Assembly: GCF_900141805.1 (NCBI RefSeq)
Contig: NZ_FQYN01000001.1
Location: forward strand, 372,001-436,000
DNA: 64,000 nucleotides
From: Hymenobacter daecheongensis DSM 21074
Lineage (GTDB): Bacteria; Bacteroidota; Bacteroidia; Cytophagales; Hymenobacteraceae
Direction of reading: 5' to 3'
A program made the position numbers and the translations under genes. A model generated the notes under the pieces. That model did not search any database and had not been told where the DNA came from. It saw nothing but the letters and a program-made list of their open reading frames with translations. Shown one piece after another: positions 19,766-28,307 of the stretch (position 1 is the first letter of the stretch; each line of letters opens with the position of its first letter).

Positions 19766-20257
19766 ATGTCCGACCTCGCTTCTACCTTCACCCACCTCAA
19801 CGCCGCCGGCCAGCCCGCCATGGTCGATGTGGGCGCCAAAACCCCGACCCGCCGCATGGCCCGCGCCCGCAGCCGCGTGGTGCTGGGGGCCGAAATTCTG
19901 AAGCTGGTGCAGGCCGGCGACCTGCCCACGCGCAAAGGCCCGGTGTTTCAGACCGCCATTCTGGCCGGCATCATGGCCGCCAAAAAAACTGCCGACCTGA
20001 TTCCGCTCTGCCACCCGCTGGGCCTCGACGACTGTCAGATTCAGATTGAGGTGCAGGAGCCCGACGCCATCCACATCATCTGCACCGCCACCGTAACCGG
20101 CAAAACCGGCGTGGAGATGGAGGCCCTCACCGGGGCCAGCGTGGCCGCCCTCACGGTATATGATATGTGCAAGGCGCTGTCGCACGATATCGTGATTCAG
20201 GAAACCCGCCTGCTGGACAAAACCGGCGGCAAAAACGACTTTCACCATGCCGACTAA
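19766..20257 (+). CDS. moaC: cyclic pyranopterin monophosphate synthase
   Basis: 163 residues. Together with MoaA it converts GTP to cPMP, the first stage of Moco synthesis. Family motifs: MVDVGAKTPTRRMARARSRV, KGPVFQTAILAGIMAAKKTA, LIPLCHPLGLDDC, TGVEMEALTGASVAALTVYD and MCKALSHDI. ATG at 19766; the frame extends upstream without family similarity. The stop overlaps the start of the MobA fusion gene by 11 nt (20247-20257), so the two are surely co-translated. Confidence 0.97.
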   Translation: MSDLASTFTHLNAAGQPAMVDVGAKTPTRRMARARSRVVLGAEILKLVQAGDLPTRKGPVFQTAILAGIMAAKKTADLIPLCHPLGLDDCQIQIEVQEPDAIHIICTATVTGKTGVEMEALTGASVAALTVYDMCKALSHDIVIQETRLLDKTGGKNDFHHAD

Positions 20258-21434
20258 CGACGCCAGCCAACCCAGGCGCACCAAGCACGCCGCCCTCGTG
20301 CGCCCCGCCGTGGGCGAGTTCGGCCGCCACGAGCTGGCCATTCTGGGGGCTCCCTGCGGCAAAATCAAGGACTTGGTGACGCGCCTGTTGCCTCTGCTGA
20401 CGCCCGCCCTGAGCATTGGCTACGTCGATGCCGACCACGCCGCCGGCGACGACGCCGCCGAAGGCGGCGCGGGCGGGGCCAGCTCCATCATGCTGGCCGG
20501 AGCCAGCGCTGAGCTAACCGATAAAATCACATTTCGCCGCCTCGACGAGCGCCGGGAGCTGGATGGCTTCGCCCAAAAAGAGCTGCTGGCCCACCAGAGC
20601 CTAGTGCTGGTGAATGGCAACCACTTTCGCGCCCAACAGCAGATCATCATTCTGGACCCGGCCAAGCCGCTGGACCGCAAGCTCGACCGTCTCACCGATG
20701 TGCAGCTGATTCTGCTACCCGAAGGCGTGCGGGAGATGCCCGCGTATCTGCTGGCGCATTTCGCCCAGAAAGGCCAGATTCCGGCCCTGCTCCTGTATGA
20801 TACGGCGGCCATTGCGGCCTTCATTCGGCAGTGGTGGCAGCTGCACCAGCCGCCGTTGCGCGGCCTGGTGCTGGCCGGCGGCCAGAGCCAGCGCATGCAA
20901 ACCGACAAGGGCCGCCTGCGCTACCACGGCCAGGAGCAGCGCGAATACGCCGCCAGCTTGCTGGCCAACGTCTGCACCGACGTGCACGTTTCCTGCCGCC
21001 CCGACCAGGTGGCCGACCTGCCCGCCGGCCTGCTCCCATTGCCCGACCGATTTCTGCACCTAGGCCCGCTGGGCGGCATCCTCAGCGCCCTGCAGACTGA
21101 CCCCAACGCCGCCTGGCTGGTAGTGGCCTGCGACCTGCCCTTTCTCTCCGAAGCCACGCTACGCCACTTGGTGCAGCACCGCAACAGCGCGAAAGTCGCC
21201 ACCGCCTTCCAAAGCCCTGAAAACGAGTTTCCCGAGCCGCTGATTACGATCTGGGAGCCGCGCAGCTACGGCGTGCTGCTGCGGTTTCTGGGCCTGGGCT
21301 ACTCCTGCCCGCGCAAGGCGCTGATTAACTCTGATGTTGAACTGCTCGCTGCTCCTGACCCCAACGAGCTGCGCAATGTGAATACGCCAGAGGAGGCGGA
21401 AGTGGCGTGGCAGGAATTGGGTACTAAGGATTAG
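20247..21434 (+). CDS. mobA: MobA molybdenum cofactor guanylyltransferase with MobB-like N-terminal domain
   Basis: 395 residues. The C-terminal half (about 208-390) is a MobA-type nucleotidyltransferase: LRGLVLAGGQSQRMQTDKG, GPLGGILSAL, VVACDLPFLSEATL and VNTPEEAEVA. It attaches GMP to molybdopterin. The N-terminal about 200 residues look like a degenerate MobB: LAILGAPCGKIKDLV in place of the Walker A (GxSGSGKTT), IGYVDADHAAGDDAAEGG and SSIMLAGASAELTDKI follow the order of MobB motifs. The Thr/Ser after the Lys is Ile here, so nucleotide binding is doubtful. The MobB reading is inference; the MobA part is firm. The stop TAG lies in the repeat array that follows. Confidence 0.88.
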   Translation: MPTNDASQPRRTKHAALVRPAVGEFGRHELAILGAPCGKIKDLVTRLLPLLTPALSIGYVDADHAAGDDAAEGGAGGASSIMLAGASAELTDKITFRRLDERRELDGFAQKELLAHQSLVLVNGNHFRAQQQIIILDPAKPLDRKLDRLTDVQLILLPEGVREMPAYLLAHFAQKGQIPALLLYDTAAIAAFIRQWWQLHQPPLRGLVLAGGQSQRMQTDKGRLRYHGQEQREYAASLLANVCTDVHVSCRPDQVADLPAGLLPLPDRFLHLGPLGGILSALQTDPNAAWLVVACDLPFLSEATLRHLVQHRNSAKVATAFQSPENEFPEPLITIWEPRSYGVLLRFLGLGYSCPRKALINSDVELLAAPDPNELRNVNTPEEAEVAWQELGTKD

Positions 21435-21630
21435 GGTTAGAGTTAGAGTTAGAATTAGCTCCCCTCCTTTTTTCAAGGAGGGGTTGGGGGTGGTTGCTAG
21501 AGCTAGAAAGTCGTTGAACGATTAGTTAGCTCTAAAAAGCTGTTCAACAATTTTATACCTCTAGTTGAACCACCCCCAACCCCTCCTTGAAAAAAGGAGG
21601 GGAGCTTAGCTGTAGCTCTAGCTTTTAGCT
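21432..21630. repeat. compound palindrome: 6-mer array plus GC-rich arms
   Basis: Perfect or near-perfect 39-nt arms: AGCTCCCCTCCTTTTTTCAA onward (21457-21495) and its reverse complement (21568-21606). Outside lie TTAGAG/TTAGAA hexamer units (from 21432) and related TAGCTC units (to about 21630). The inner 70 nt contain further short inverted units. It contains the mobA stop and reaches the moaE stop, so it spans the entire convergent spacer. Confidence 0.9.
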
Positions 21631-21632
21631 CG

Positions 21633-22049
21633 CTACGGGTGCGCGGCTACCCACACAGAACCGTCCTCATACTCCTCCTTTTTCCAGATAGGCACCACTT
21701 GCTTAATCGTATCAATAATGTACTGGCAGGCGGCGAAAGAGTCGGCGCGATGGGGCGTAGATACGGCTACTACCACGGCTACATCGCCGATTTCGAGGCG
21801 GCCTTTGCGGTGGATAATGGCCACCTGGCAGAGCATAGGCCACTTTTCGCGGGCCTGCTCGGCCACGCGGCGCATCTGGTGCACGGCCATAGCGTCGTAG
21901 GCTTCGTAGTCGAGGCGCACCACGCGGCGGCCGGTGCTCTGGTTGCGCACGGTGCCGATAAAGGTATTGACGGCGCCCGCGCCCTCATCCTGCACGGAAG
22001 CCAGCACGGCCGCCACATCGATGGGCTGGTCGGTAAGATGTATATTCAT
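21633..22049 (-). CDS. moaE: molybdopterin synthase catalytic subunit
   Basis: 138 residues. It forms molybdopterin from cPMP using sulfur carried by MoaD. Motifs: AGAVNTFIGTVRN, VVRLDYEAYDAMAVHQMRRV, IIHRKGRLEIGDVAVVVAVS, HRADSFAACQYIIDTIKQVV and PIWKKEEYEDGSVWV, with the catalytic Lys residues in the last two. Preceded by moaD on the same strand with a palindrome in the about 130-nt spacer. Confidence 0.96.
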   Translation of the reverse strand: MNIHLTDQPIDVAAVLASVQDEGAGAVNTFIGTVRNQSTGRRVVRLDYEAYDAMAVHQMRRVAEQAREKWPMLCQVAIIHRKGRLEIGDVAVVVAVSTPHRADSFAACQYIIDTIKQVVPIWKKEEYEDGSVWVAAHP

Positions 22050-22070
22050 GAAAAGCAGTTTTTAACTCCT

Positions 22071-22170
22071 TGTCATCCTGAGCTTGCGAAAGACCTTATC
22101 ACGCAAGAACGACACTTATAACAACGACTCGTTCTTGCGTGACAAGGTCCCTCGCAAGCTCAGGATGACA
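22071..22170. repeat. palindromic repeat between moaD and moaE
   Basis: TGTCATCCTGAGCTTGCGAA (22071 on) pairs with the reverse complement ending at 22170 (CTCAGGATGACA), with an inner ACGCAAGAACGA/TCGTTCTTGCGT pair. A transcript crossing the moaD-moaE junction would carry a long hairpin here. Confidence 0.9.
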
Positions 22171-22183
22171 GGGGGCGCGTACG

Positions 22184-22426
22184 CTATCCGCCGCTGACGG
22201 GCGGAATGAGGGCTATTTCGTCGTTTTCCCGCAGGCAGTAGTCTTCGGGGGCGTACTCGCTGTTTACGGCCACGGCGAAGCTGGTCAGCGCATTCAGCGC
22301 CGGGTATTGGGCGCGTAGCTGGGCTATTAGGTCGGCCACCGACTGGCGCTCGGGCGCTTCCAGTTCCAGCTGGGAGCTACCCACGATTTCTTTGGCGATG
22401 CCAAAAAGAGCAATTTTCAGTTTCAT
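22184..22426 (-). CDS. moaD: molybdopterin synthase sulfur carrier subunit
   Basis: 80 residues, ubiquitin-like fold, ending in PPVSGG, the di-glycine tail that is thiocarboxylated after adenylation (probably by the MoeB-like protein at 28308). MKLKIALFGIAKEIVGSSQL and NDEIALIPPVSGG are characteristic. It is the first gene of a moaD-moaE pair on the minus strand and divergent from moaA (130 nt apart). Confidence 0.95.
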   Translation of the reverse strand: MKLKIALFGIAKEIVGSSQLELEAPERQSVADLIAQLRAQYPALNALTSFAVAVNSEYAPEDYCLRENDEIALIPPVSGG

Positions 22427-22556
22427 TTGTTTATTCAGCCTCCGGAGGCGGTTATACGGGCTCCGGCCGGAACAGAAAGGCGAAGGTGCCGTTTTTTGTT
22501 CTGAACCCCTGGGGCCGCTGTTTCCGTTGAGGCACTAATCTATCTTTTACCACCCT

Positions 22557-23564
22557 ATGTCTGCTGCTCCCTCCGTGCTGTTCGATAACCACGGCCGCCC
22601 GCTCGAATACGTGCGCCTGGCCGTGACGGACCGCTGCAATCTGCGCTGCTTCTACTGCATGCCCGAAGAAGGCATTCAGTACCTGCCCAAGCGCGAGCTG
22701 CTGACCTATGAGGAGATGGAGCGGGTGGTGGCACTACTGGCCGGGCTGGGCGTACGCAAGGTTCGCCTCACCGGCGGCGAGCCGTTCGTGCGCCGCGACC
22801 TGGTGCCCTTCATCGGCCGCCTCAGCCAGATTCCGGGCATCCAGGATATCAGTCTGACGACCAACGGCGTACTCACTGCGCCCCACATTCCGGAGCTGGT
22901 GCACCTGGGCGTGCGCACCGTCAATCTGAGCCTCGACACGCTGGATCGGGCCCGGTTCGCCGCCATCACGCGCCGCGACGAACTGCCGCGGGTGCTGGAT
23001 ACGTTTTATGCCCTGCTGGCCGCCGGTATTCGGGTCAAAATCAACGCCGTGGTGATGGACGGGCAGAATACCCAGGACCTGGTGCCCCTGGCCGAGCTGA
23101 CCCGCGAGTTGCCGGTAGATGTGCGCTTCATCGAGGAAATGCCCTTCAACGGCGGCAGCCACGGCGCCATCCAGATTCCGTGGAGCCATGTGCGCATCCG
23201 CGAGCATCTGGAGCAGCATCTGGGGGCGCTCATGCCCATCGCGCAGCCTTACGGGGCCACGGCTTCCGAATACAGCATTGCGGGCCACCTGGGCACGGTG
23301 GGCATTATTGCGGCGTATTCGCGCACCTTCTGCGGCACCTGCAACCGCCTGCGCCTCACGGCCGAAGGCGGCCTCAAAACCTGCCTCTACGACCAGGGTG
23401 TGCTCGACGTGCGGGCCCTGCTGCGCGGCGGCTCCACGGACGCCGAGGTAACGGCCGCCCTGACCCACGCCTTCCGCAACCGGGCTGCCAACGGCTTCGA
23501 GGCCGAGCGCCAGCGGCCGGTGCACCAGCTCAGCTTCGAGTCGATGAGCACGATTGGGGGGTAA
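22557..23564 (+). CDS. moaA: GTP 3',8-cyclase (radical SAM)
   Basis: 335 residues. It uses S-adenosylmethionine and two [4Fe-4S] clusters to cyclise GTP. N-terminal cluster cysteines in TDRCNLRCFYCMPEEG (CX3CX2C), KVRLTGGEPFVRRDL for SAM binding, and C-terminal cluster cysteines in TFCGTCNRLRLTAEGG with a third in LKTCLYDQG. The protein ends in the conserved GG (STIGG). Start ATG at 22557; a lone TATCTTTT element at 22541 could belong to a promoter but its -33 partner is poor. Confidence 0.97.
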   Translation: MSAAPSVLFDNHGRPLEYVRLAVTDRCNLRCFYCMPEEGIQYLPKRELLTYEEMERVVALLAGLGVRKVRLTGGEPFVRRDLVPFIGRLSQIPGIQDISLTTNGVLTAPHIPELVHLGVRTVNLSLDTLDRARFAAITRRDELPRVLDTFYALLAAGIRVKINAVVMDGQNTQDLVPLAELTRELPVDVRFIEEMPFNGGSHGAIQIPWSHVRIREHLEQHLGALMPIAQPYGATASEYSIAGHLGTVGIIAAYSRTFCGTCNRLRLTAEGGLKTCLYDQGVLDVRALLRGGSTDAEVTAALTHAFRNRAANGFEAERQRPVHQLSFESMSTIGG

Positions 23565-23662
23565 GGCAGCTTTTTTTTCGGCGGGGTTGGGTGATAGTTG
23601 CGCAGAATTCGGATTAACTTCCAGAAGCCTGCTTGTCCCAACATCCCTCCTGCTTTTGCTCT

Positions 23663-24223
23663 ATGGAAATTACTGCCTCACTCCGGCACGCGCTACTCAC
23701 TGACCGCGAGCAGACCCTGACGCGGATTTATCAGCGGGCGTTTCCGCTGGTGCGCCACTATGTTGTGCAGCACGGCGGCACGGCCCACGAGGCGAAGGAT
23801 GTATTTCAGGATGCGGTGGTTGTCTTTTATGAAAAGGCCGTGCAGGAGAGCTTTGTGCTGTCGGCCTCGGTCAGCACCTATTTGCTGGGTGTATGCCGCA
23901 ACCTGTGGCACCGCGAATTGACCCGCCGGGCCCGGCTGCCCCTCACCGACCTCACCGACGAGCATACCCAGCAGGTAGCTGATGCGGAACCCACCGCCGA
24001 CACTCCGGACTCGCTGGCCGTGCTGACGTACGTGGAGCAGCTTGGGGAGCGGTGCAAAAGCGTACTGCTGGCCTTCTACTACTTCCAGCAGCCGCTGGAG
24101 CAGATTGCCAGCACCCACCACTACGCGAGTGTGCGCTCGGCCACGGTGCAGAAGTTTAAGTGCCTGGAGCGCCTGCGCAAATCGGTGCGGGCGGCGCTGT
24201 CGGAAGCCTTTGCCCACGCCTAG
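23663..24223 (+). CDS. ECF-type RNA polymerase sigma factor
   Basis: 186 residues. Region 2 at about residues 15-85 (IYQRAFPLVRHYVVQHGGTA, HEAKDVFQDAVVVFYEKAVQ, VSTYLLGVCRNLWHRELTRR) and a region 4-like helix-turn-helix at about 120-175 (LGERCKSVLLAFYYFQQPLE, TVQKFKCLERLRKSV). Region 4 departs from the usual ASV..R core. ATG at 23663. An unrelated short protein follows after 10 nt, probably its regulator. The pair sits inside the Moco island, but nothing in the sequence shows that it controls Moco genes. Confidence 0.9.
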   Translation: MEITASLRHALLTDREQTLTRIYQRAFPLVRHYVVQHGGTAHEAKDVFQDAVVVFYEKAVQESFVLSASVSTYLLGVCRNLWHRELTRRARLPLTDLTDEHTQQVADAEPTADTPDSLAVLTYVEQLGERCKSVLLAFYYFQQPLEQIASTHHYASVRSATVQKFKCLERLRKSVRAALSEAFAHA

Positions 24224-24233
24224 CCCCACCGCC

Positions 24234-24527
24234 ATGCGCCCCGACCTGCACCGCCTGCACTGGATTGAGCACCACCTGCTGGGCCACCCAACGCCCGCCG
24301 AAGCCGCCGACTGGCGCACGCAGCAGCTAGTTGATGCGGAGCTGGCCGCCGACACCGAAATCCAGCGCCAACTCTACCAGGGCTTATACCAGGCCGGCCG
24401 CCAGCAGCTTCGCTGGGAGCTGGACCAGATTCACGCCCGGCTGCAGCACTCCGCCCGGCGGCGCGGCTGGCTGCAGGCCGCCACCGACGTGCTGCGCCGC
24501 ACGCTCCGGCTGCTGCCGGGCAGGTAG
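24234..24527 (+). CDS. small protein downstream of the sigma factor, possible anti-sigma
   Basis: 97 residues from ATG 24234, 10 nt after the sigma factor stop. It is helical and charged (DLHRLHWIEHHLLGHPTPAE, QQLVDAELAADTEIQRQLYQ, AGRQQLRWELDQIHARL). The N-terminal pattern (short LxxIExxLxGxxxxxE segment) resembles the start of Bacteroidota anti-sigma factors, but there is no zinc motif, no membrane helix and no sensor domain. A role as a soluble anti-sigma or chaperone is inferred only from position and this similarity. Confidence 0.65.
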   Translation: MRPDLHRLHWIEHHLLGHPTPAEAADWRTQQLVDAELAADTEIQRQLYQGLYQAGRQQLRWELDQIHARLQHSARRRGWLQAATDVLRRTLRLLPGR

Positions 24528-24614
24528 CCGCTTTCCAACCTGCTTTTCTCATTGCTTCCCTGCTCTATTAGTGAGCAGGCTGAAATCCTCATGCCTTTTT
24601 TCAACTCTCTCCCT

Positions 24615-25313
24615 ATGCTTACCTCCCGAGAATTCCGCAAGTTCGCCGTGCAGGGCCAGGGCCTGAACGGGCTGGCCGTCGATCAATACCTGCACCACGT
24701 AGAAGGCCGCGCCCGGCCCGATGTGACGGGCATGACCCGCTCCGTAATAGAGGAGCGCCCCACGCGCTTCGCCGAAATCGACGTATTCTCCCGCCTCATT
24801 ATGGACCGCATCGTATTCCTAGGCATGGCCGTCGATGATCAGATCGGCAACATCATCACGGCCCAGCTGCTGTTTCTGGAGTCGGCCGATGCCAAGAAGG
24901 ATATTCTGCTCTACATCAACTCGCCCGGTGGCTCAGTGTATGCCGGGCTCGGCATTTATGACACCATGCAGCACGTAGGGCCCGATGTGGCCACCATCTG
25001 CACGGGGCTGGCCGCTTCGATGGGCGCTTTTCTGCTCTGCGGTGGGGCCATCGGCAAACGCTCAGCCCTACCTCACGCCCGCGTCATGATTCATCAGCCG
25101 TCCGGCGGCGTGCAGGGCCCTTCAGCGGACATTGAAATAACGGCCCGCGAAGTGGTGAAGCTGCGCCAGGAGCTGTACCAGATCTACGCCGACCGCACCG
25201 GCAAAACCTACCAGCAGATCCACGACGACTCTGACCGGGACCACTGGATGCGGGCGGATGAAGCCAAAGAGTATGGGCTGATTGATGAGGTATTGGAGCA
25301 GAAACCAGTGTAA
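24615..25313 (+). CDS. clpP: ATP-dependent Clp protease proteolytic subunit
   Basis: 232 residues. A serine protease forming the barrel of Clp complexes. Catalytic Ser in [17 protein letters not shown], His in [13 protein letters not shown] and Asp in the following helix region; [16 protein letters not shown] and [20 protein letters not shown] are also typical. The N-terminal about 20 residues ([20 protein letters not shown]) are of the Bacteroidota ClpP type. ATG at 24615 is preferred; 24591 and 24552 are alternatives that add unmatched residues. Whether the genome has another clpP cannot be seen here. Confidence 0.94.
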   Translation: MLTSREFRKFAVQGQGLNGLAVDQYLHHVEGRARPDVTGMTRSVIEERPTRFAEIDVFSRLIMDRIVFLGMAVDDQIGNIITAQLLFLESADAKKDILLYINSPGGSVYAGLGIYDTMQHVGPDVATICTGLAASMGAFLLCGGAIGKRSALPHARVMIHQPSGGVQGPSADIEITAREVVKLRQELYQIYADRTGKTYQQIHDDSDRDHWMRADEAKEYGLIDEVLEQKPV

Positions 25314-25315
25314 CC

Positions 25316-26488
25316 CTACTTGCCCAGTCCCACCCAGCCGCGCCGCATGGCATAATACACTGCCGTGCCCACCACCAGCCCCACCAGATAGCCATACGGC
25401 AGCCCCGCGCACAGCAGGCCCACCAGCAGCGCCACCGTCAGGTCGGCTCGGGAAGAAGTAATATCGCGCAGCAGGGCGGCCAGCGTGAGAGCCTCAAACA
25501 GCAGCAGCACGCCCAGAATTGGGAGCGGGAAAATCTGGACTACTTCGGCGAAGCCCTGGCTGAAAAACAGCCCCAGCACCAGAAACAGCATTCCATACAG
25601 CACCACCGAGCCCCCGGTGCGGGCTCCGAAGGCATAGTGCCCCACCAGGCCGCCCGAGCCGTGGCACACCGGAAAGCCGCCGAAAAATGGGGCCACCAGA
25701 TTCATGCAGGCGTAGGTGAGGCTGATCTGGCGCACGGTGATGTTGCGCTCCGGAAAGTGGTCGGCCAGTACTTGCTTGGTGGCCAGAATGGAGTTGCCGA
25801 GCGACAGCGGAATCTGGGGCAGCGCCAGCAGCACGGCCCCGGTCAGGATATCGGCCCGCTGCGGAATGTGGAAGCCGGGCAGGTGCAGGCCCACGGCTTT
25901 CTGGGCCGTGGCGAGGTCGAGCTTGAAGAGCAAGGCATACGCCACGCCCAGGGCAATGACGACGAGGGCGGCGGGCCAGCGGCGGTTGCCGAGCAGCACC
26001 ACCGTAATCAGGAAGGCGGCGGCGGCCAGCGCGAAGCCGGGCAGGCCGTCGGCGGGCACGTATTCTTTCAGGGCCAGCGTGGCCAGCTGCAGCGCCAGCC
26101 CAAACTGAATGCCCCGAATGACGGGCTTCGGAATCAGGCGGGCCAGCGCATCAATGAGGCCGGTGGCGGCCAGCACCAGCATACTCAGCCCGATGGCCAG
26201 CCCGCCGCCGAAAATGACGCGCCCCGGAATCTTCTGGGCAATGACTAGGGCGGCAAACGCCTTGAGCGGCTGCACCGGCATGGGCATGCCATACCACACG
26301 CCCGAAAACACCTGCATAAGCCCAAACACCACCAGCACCCCGGCACTATCGAGGCCCGAGGCGGCGATGATGCCGATGAGCAGCGGCAGGTCGGTACCCA
26401 AGTCGCCGAATGCGCCGGCCAGCTCGTTGCGGTCGAAGCGGATGCGGGGGCGGGGGCGCAGGGAAACTGGGGGGGTGGCTACGGGCAT
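25316..26488 (-). CDS. MOT1-type molybdate (sulfate-like) transporter
   Basis: 390 residues, about ten membrane segments. It carries the two signatures of the MOT1 (MFS_MOT1) branch: GAFGDLGTDLPLLIGIIAAS with PMPVQPLKAFAALVIA near the N-terminus, and APFFGGFPVCHGSGGLVGHY further on. Members of this branch import molybdate with high affinity in algae, plants and bacteria. The placement in a Moco biosynthesis island supports molybdate rather than sulfate. The stop is 3 nt from the convergent clpP stop. A possible promoter (TTG, 19 nt, TATCTACC) lies at 26528-26558 on the minus strand. Confidence 0.9.
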   Translation of the reverse strand: MPVATPPVSLRPRPRIRFDRNELAGAFGDLGTDLPLLIGIIAASGLDSAGVLVVFGLMQVFSGVWYGMPMPVQPLKAFAALVIAQKIPGRVIFGGGLAIGLSMLVLAATGLIDALARLIPKPVIRGIQFGLALQLATLALKEYVPADGLPGFALAAAAFLITVVLLGNRRWPAALVVIALGVAYALLFKLDLATAQKAVGLHLPGFHIPQRADILTGAVLLALPQIPLSLGNSILATKQVLADHFPERNITVRQISLTYACMNLVAPFFGGFPVCHGSGGLVGHYAFGARTGGSVVLYGMLFLVLGLFFSQGFAEVVQIFPLPILGVLLLFEALTLAALLRDITSSRADLTVALLVGLLCAGLPYGYLVGLVVGTAVYYAMRRGWVGLGK

Positions 26489-26645
26489 GAGCAGATTAAA
26501 AAGCGAAAATAAGTGGAAGCTCGAAAGCGGTAGATATCATCTAAACTATTATTTGCAATAGTTATACTTTTAATGAACATAGCAATATTCAATTTTTTTG
26601 CTTTTATTCGTAATCAGAGACTGCAACCCACTTCTTCCTCTTCTC

Positions 26646-27458
26646 ATGATACGCAATAAAGTGCTTCTGCTGCTGGCTCTGGTGGGCTGGCTCAGTACGA
26701 CGGCCCAGGCCCAAACCCGCCGCCCGGCCGGCAGACCTGCCAAGGCCGCCAAAGCGGCTTCTCTGGATTCGCCGCAGTGGCGCACCGAACACTACATCGT
26801 AGACCGCGACTCAGCTTACGCCAACCCCCACGTGGCCTTGCGCAACCTAGTGGGCGGCAACCGCCGCTTCGTGGAGAACAAGAGTATTAGGCCGCGCCAG
26901 GACCAGGCCACCCTCACCAAGACCGAGAAAGGCCAGAAGCCGTTTGCCACCATCGTAGGCTGCTCTGACAGCCGGGTGCCCAATGAAATCATCTTCGATC
27001 AGGGCGTGGGCGACCTGTTCATCGTTCGTACGGCCGGACAGGTGATGGCAGCGGCATCATACGGCAGCATCGAGTTTGCCTCGTGGGCGCTGGGCGCGAA
27101 GCTGATTGTGGTGCTGGGCCACCAGAGCTGCGGGGCCGTAAGTGCCGCCATCAACCGCCCCGACGTGCCGGGTCACATCATCACGCTGGTGAACAGCATA
27201 AAGCCGGCGGCTGAAAAAACCAAAACCATGCCCGGCGACCGACTGGACAACACCATCCGCCAGAATGTTCTCGACCAGGTGAACGAGCTGCGCGACCTGG
27301 AGCCGGTGCTGGCCAAAAAGTACCGTGACGGCGAAATCCTGATTGTGGGTGCCGTGTATAACCTGGGCACGGGCAAAGTGGAGTTTTTGCCGGAAACGAT
27401 GCAAAACCTGCCCGTGTCTCGCGCCTCGGCGGCTCCCACCAAACCAGCCACCAAGTAA
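26646..27458 (+). CDS. exported beta-class carbonic anhydrase
   Basis: 270 residues. A clear signal peptide (MIRNKVLLLLALVGWLSTTA to AQAQT) points to the periplasm. The zinc site is complete: Cys with Asp-Arg in VGCSDSRVPNE, His and Cys in LGHQSCGAVSAA. It interconverts CO2 and bicarbonate. ATG at 26646 gives the signal peptide directly. The stop TAA overlaps the ATG of the DUF2490 gene by one base (TAATG), so the two are translationally linked. Why it lies in the Moco island is unclear; CO2 handling near a formate-dehydrogenase-like enzyme is one idea. Confidence 0.93.
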   Translation: MIRNKVLLLLALVGWLSTTAQAQTRRPAGRPAKAAKAASLDSPQWRTEHYIVDRDSAYANPHVALRNLVGGNRRFVENKSIRPRQDQATLTKTEKGQKPFATIVGCSDSRVPNEIIFDQGVGDLFIVRTAGQVMAAASYGSIEFASWALGAKLIVVLGHQSCGAVSAAINRPDVPGHIITLVNSIKPAAEKTKTMPGDRLDNTIRQNVLDQVNELRDLEPVLAKKYRDGEILIVGAVYNLGTGKVEFLPETMQNLPVSRASAAPTKPATK

Positions 27459-28282
27459 TGCGGCGTAGGTTTATGCCGGCGCGGCTGGCCCATTGGGCTG
27501 GCCGCGCGCTGATGGCGGCTGGGCTGCTGGCGGCGCTGCCGGCCGCGGCCCAAAACACGCGGCTGATTGACCGCAACACCATCGGTTGGCTCACCAATAC
27601 CACTACGCTGCGCTTCGCCGAGCGCTGGAGCGGGCACCTGGAGTACCAGTTCCGCCGCGACGAGGGGCTGGCGCGCTGGCAGCAAAGTCTGCTGCGCACC
27701 GGCCTCAACTACCAGGTCAATGACAAGCTCACGGTGCGCCTCGGCTACGCCTGGATTGAGACGTTTCCGTACGGCGACTACCCTATTCAGGGCGCGGGTC
27801 GGCAGTTTGCCGAGCACCGGCTCTACCAGATGGCCACCCTCAACAACCCCATCGGCCGCGTGGAAGTCAGCCACCGCTTCATGCTGGAGCAGCGCTATTT
27901 CGGGCGCTACCTGAGCGCCGCCAGCACCCGCCCCGACGAGTGGGTGTACGTGAATCGGGCGCGCTACATGGCCCGCGTGCAGGTGCCGCTTTACGCGCCC
28001 AACCCGACGAACCGGGGGCCGTATGCCGCTGCCTACAACGAAATCTTCCTGGGTTTCGGGCGCAACGTGAACGAGAATGTGTTCGACCAGAACCGGCTGG
28101 CCTTGCTGCTGGGCTACCGGTTCGGGCCCAAGGTGCGGCTGGAGGGCGGCTTCTTTCAGCAGCGTCTGCAACTGCCCCGCGAGATAGAAGGGCGCAACGT
28201 GTTTCAGCGCAACAACGGTTTCATTGTCAATACCGTCGTGAACCTGGACCTGCGCAAGCCCGTCCCGGTGCCGGGGAGTTAG
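27458..28282 (+). CDS. DUF2490 outer membrane beta-barrel-like protein
   Basis: 274 residues. A signal peptide ending in LLAALPAAAQ is followed by alternating hydrophobic beta strands with aromatic girdle residues (RWSGHLEYQFRRDEGLARWQ, LTVRLGYAWIETFPYGDY, VSHRFMLEQRYFGRYL, LALLLGYRFGPKVRLEGGFF). DUF2490 proteins are predicted outer membrane proteins with no known function. Translationally coupled to the exported carbonic anhydrase (TAATG), which suggests that the two work together in the envelope. Confidence 0.88.
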   Translation: MRRRFMPARLAHWAGRALMAAGLLAALPAAAQNTRLIDRNTIGWLTNTTTLRFAERWSGHLEYQFRRDEGLARWQQSLLRTGLNYQVNDKLTVRLGYAWIETFPYGDYPIQGAGRQFAEHRLYQMATLNNPIGRVEVSHRFMLEQRYFGRYLSAASTRPDEWVYVNRARYMARVQVPLYAPNPTNRGPYAAAYNEIFLGFGRNVNENVFDQNRLALLLGYRFGPKVRLEGGFFQQRLQLPREIEGRNVFQRNNGFIVNTVVNLDLRKPVPVPGS

Positions 28283-28307
28283 CCGCCCCAGGATGAAGCC
28301 GCCGCGC

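Noticed and set aside
22427..22556. Possible Moco riboswitch in the moaD-moaA spacer (GCCTCCGGAGGC hairpin).
   Set aside because: The conserved Moco RNA core could not be recognised; the hairpin is short and the spacer only 130 nt. A covariance-model search would decide.
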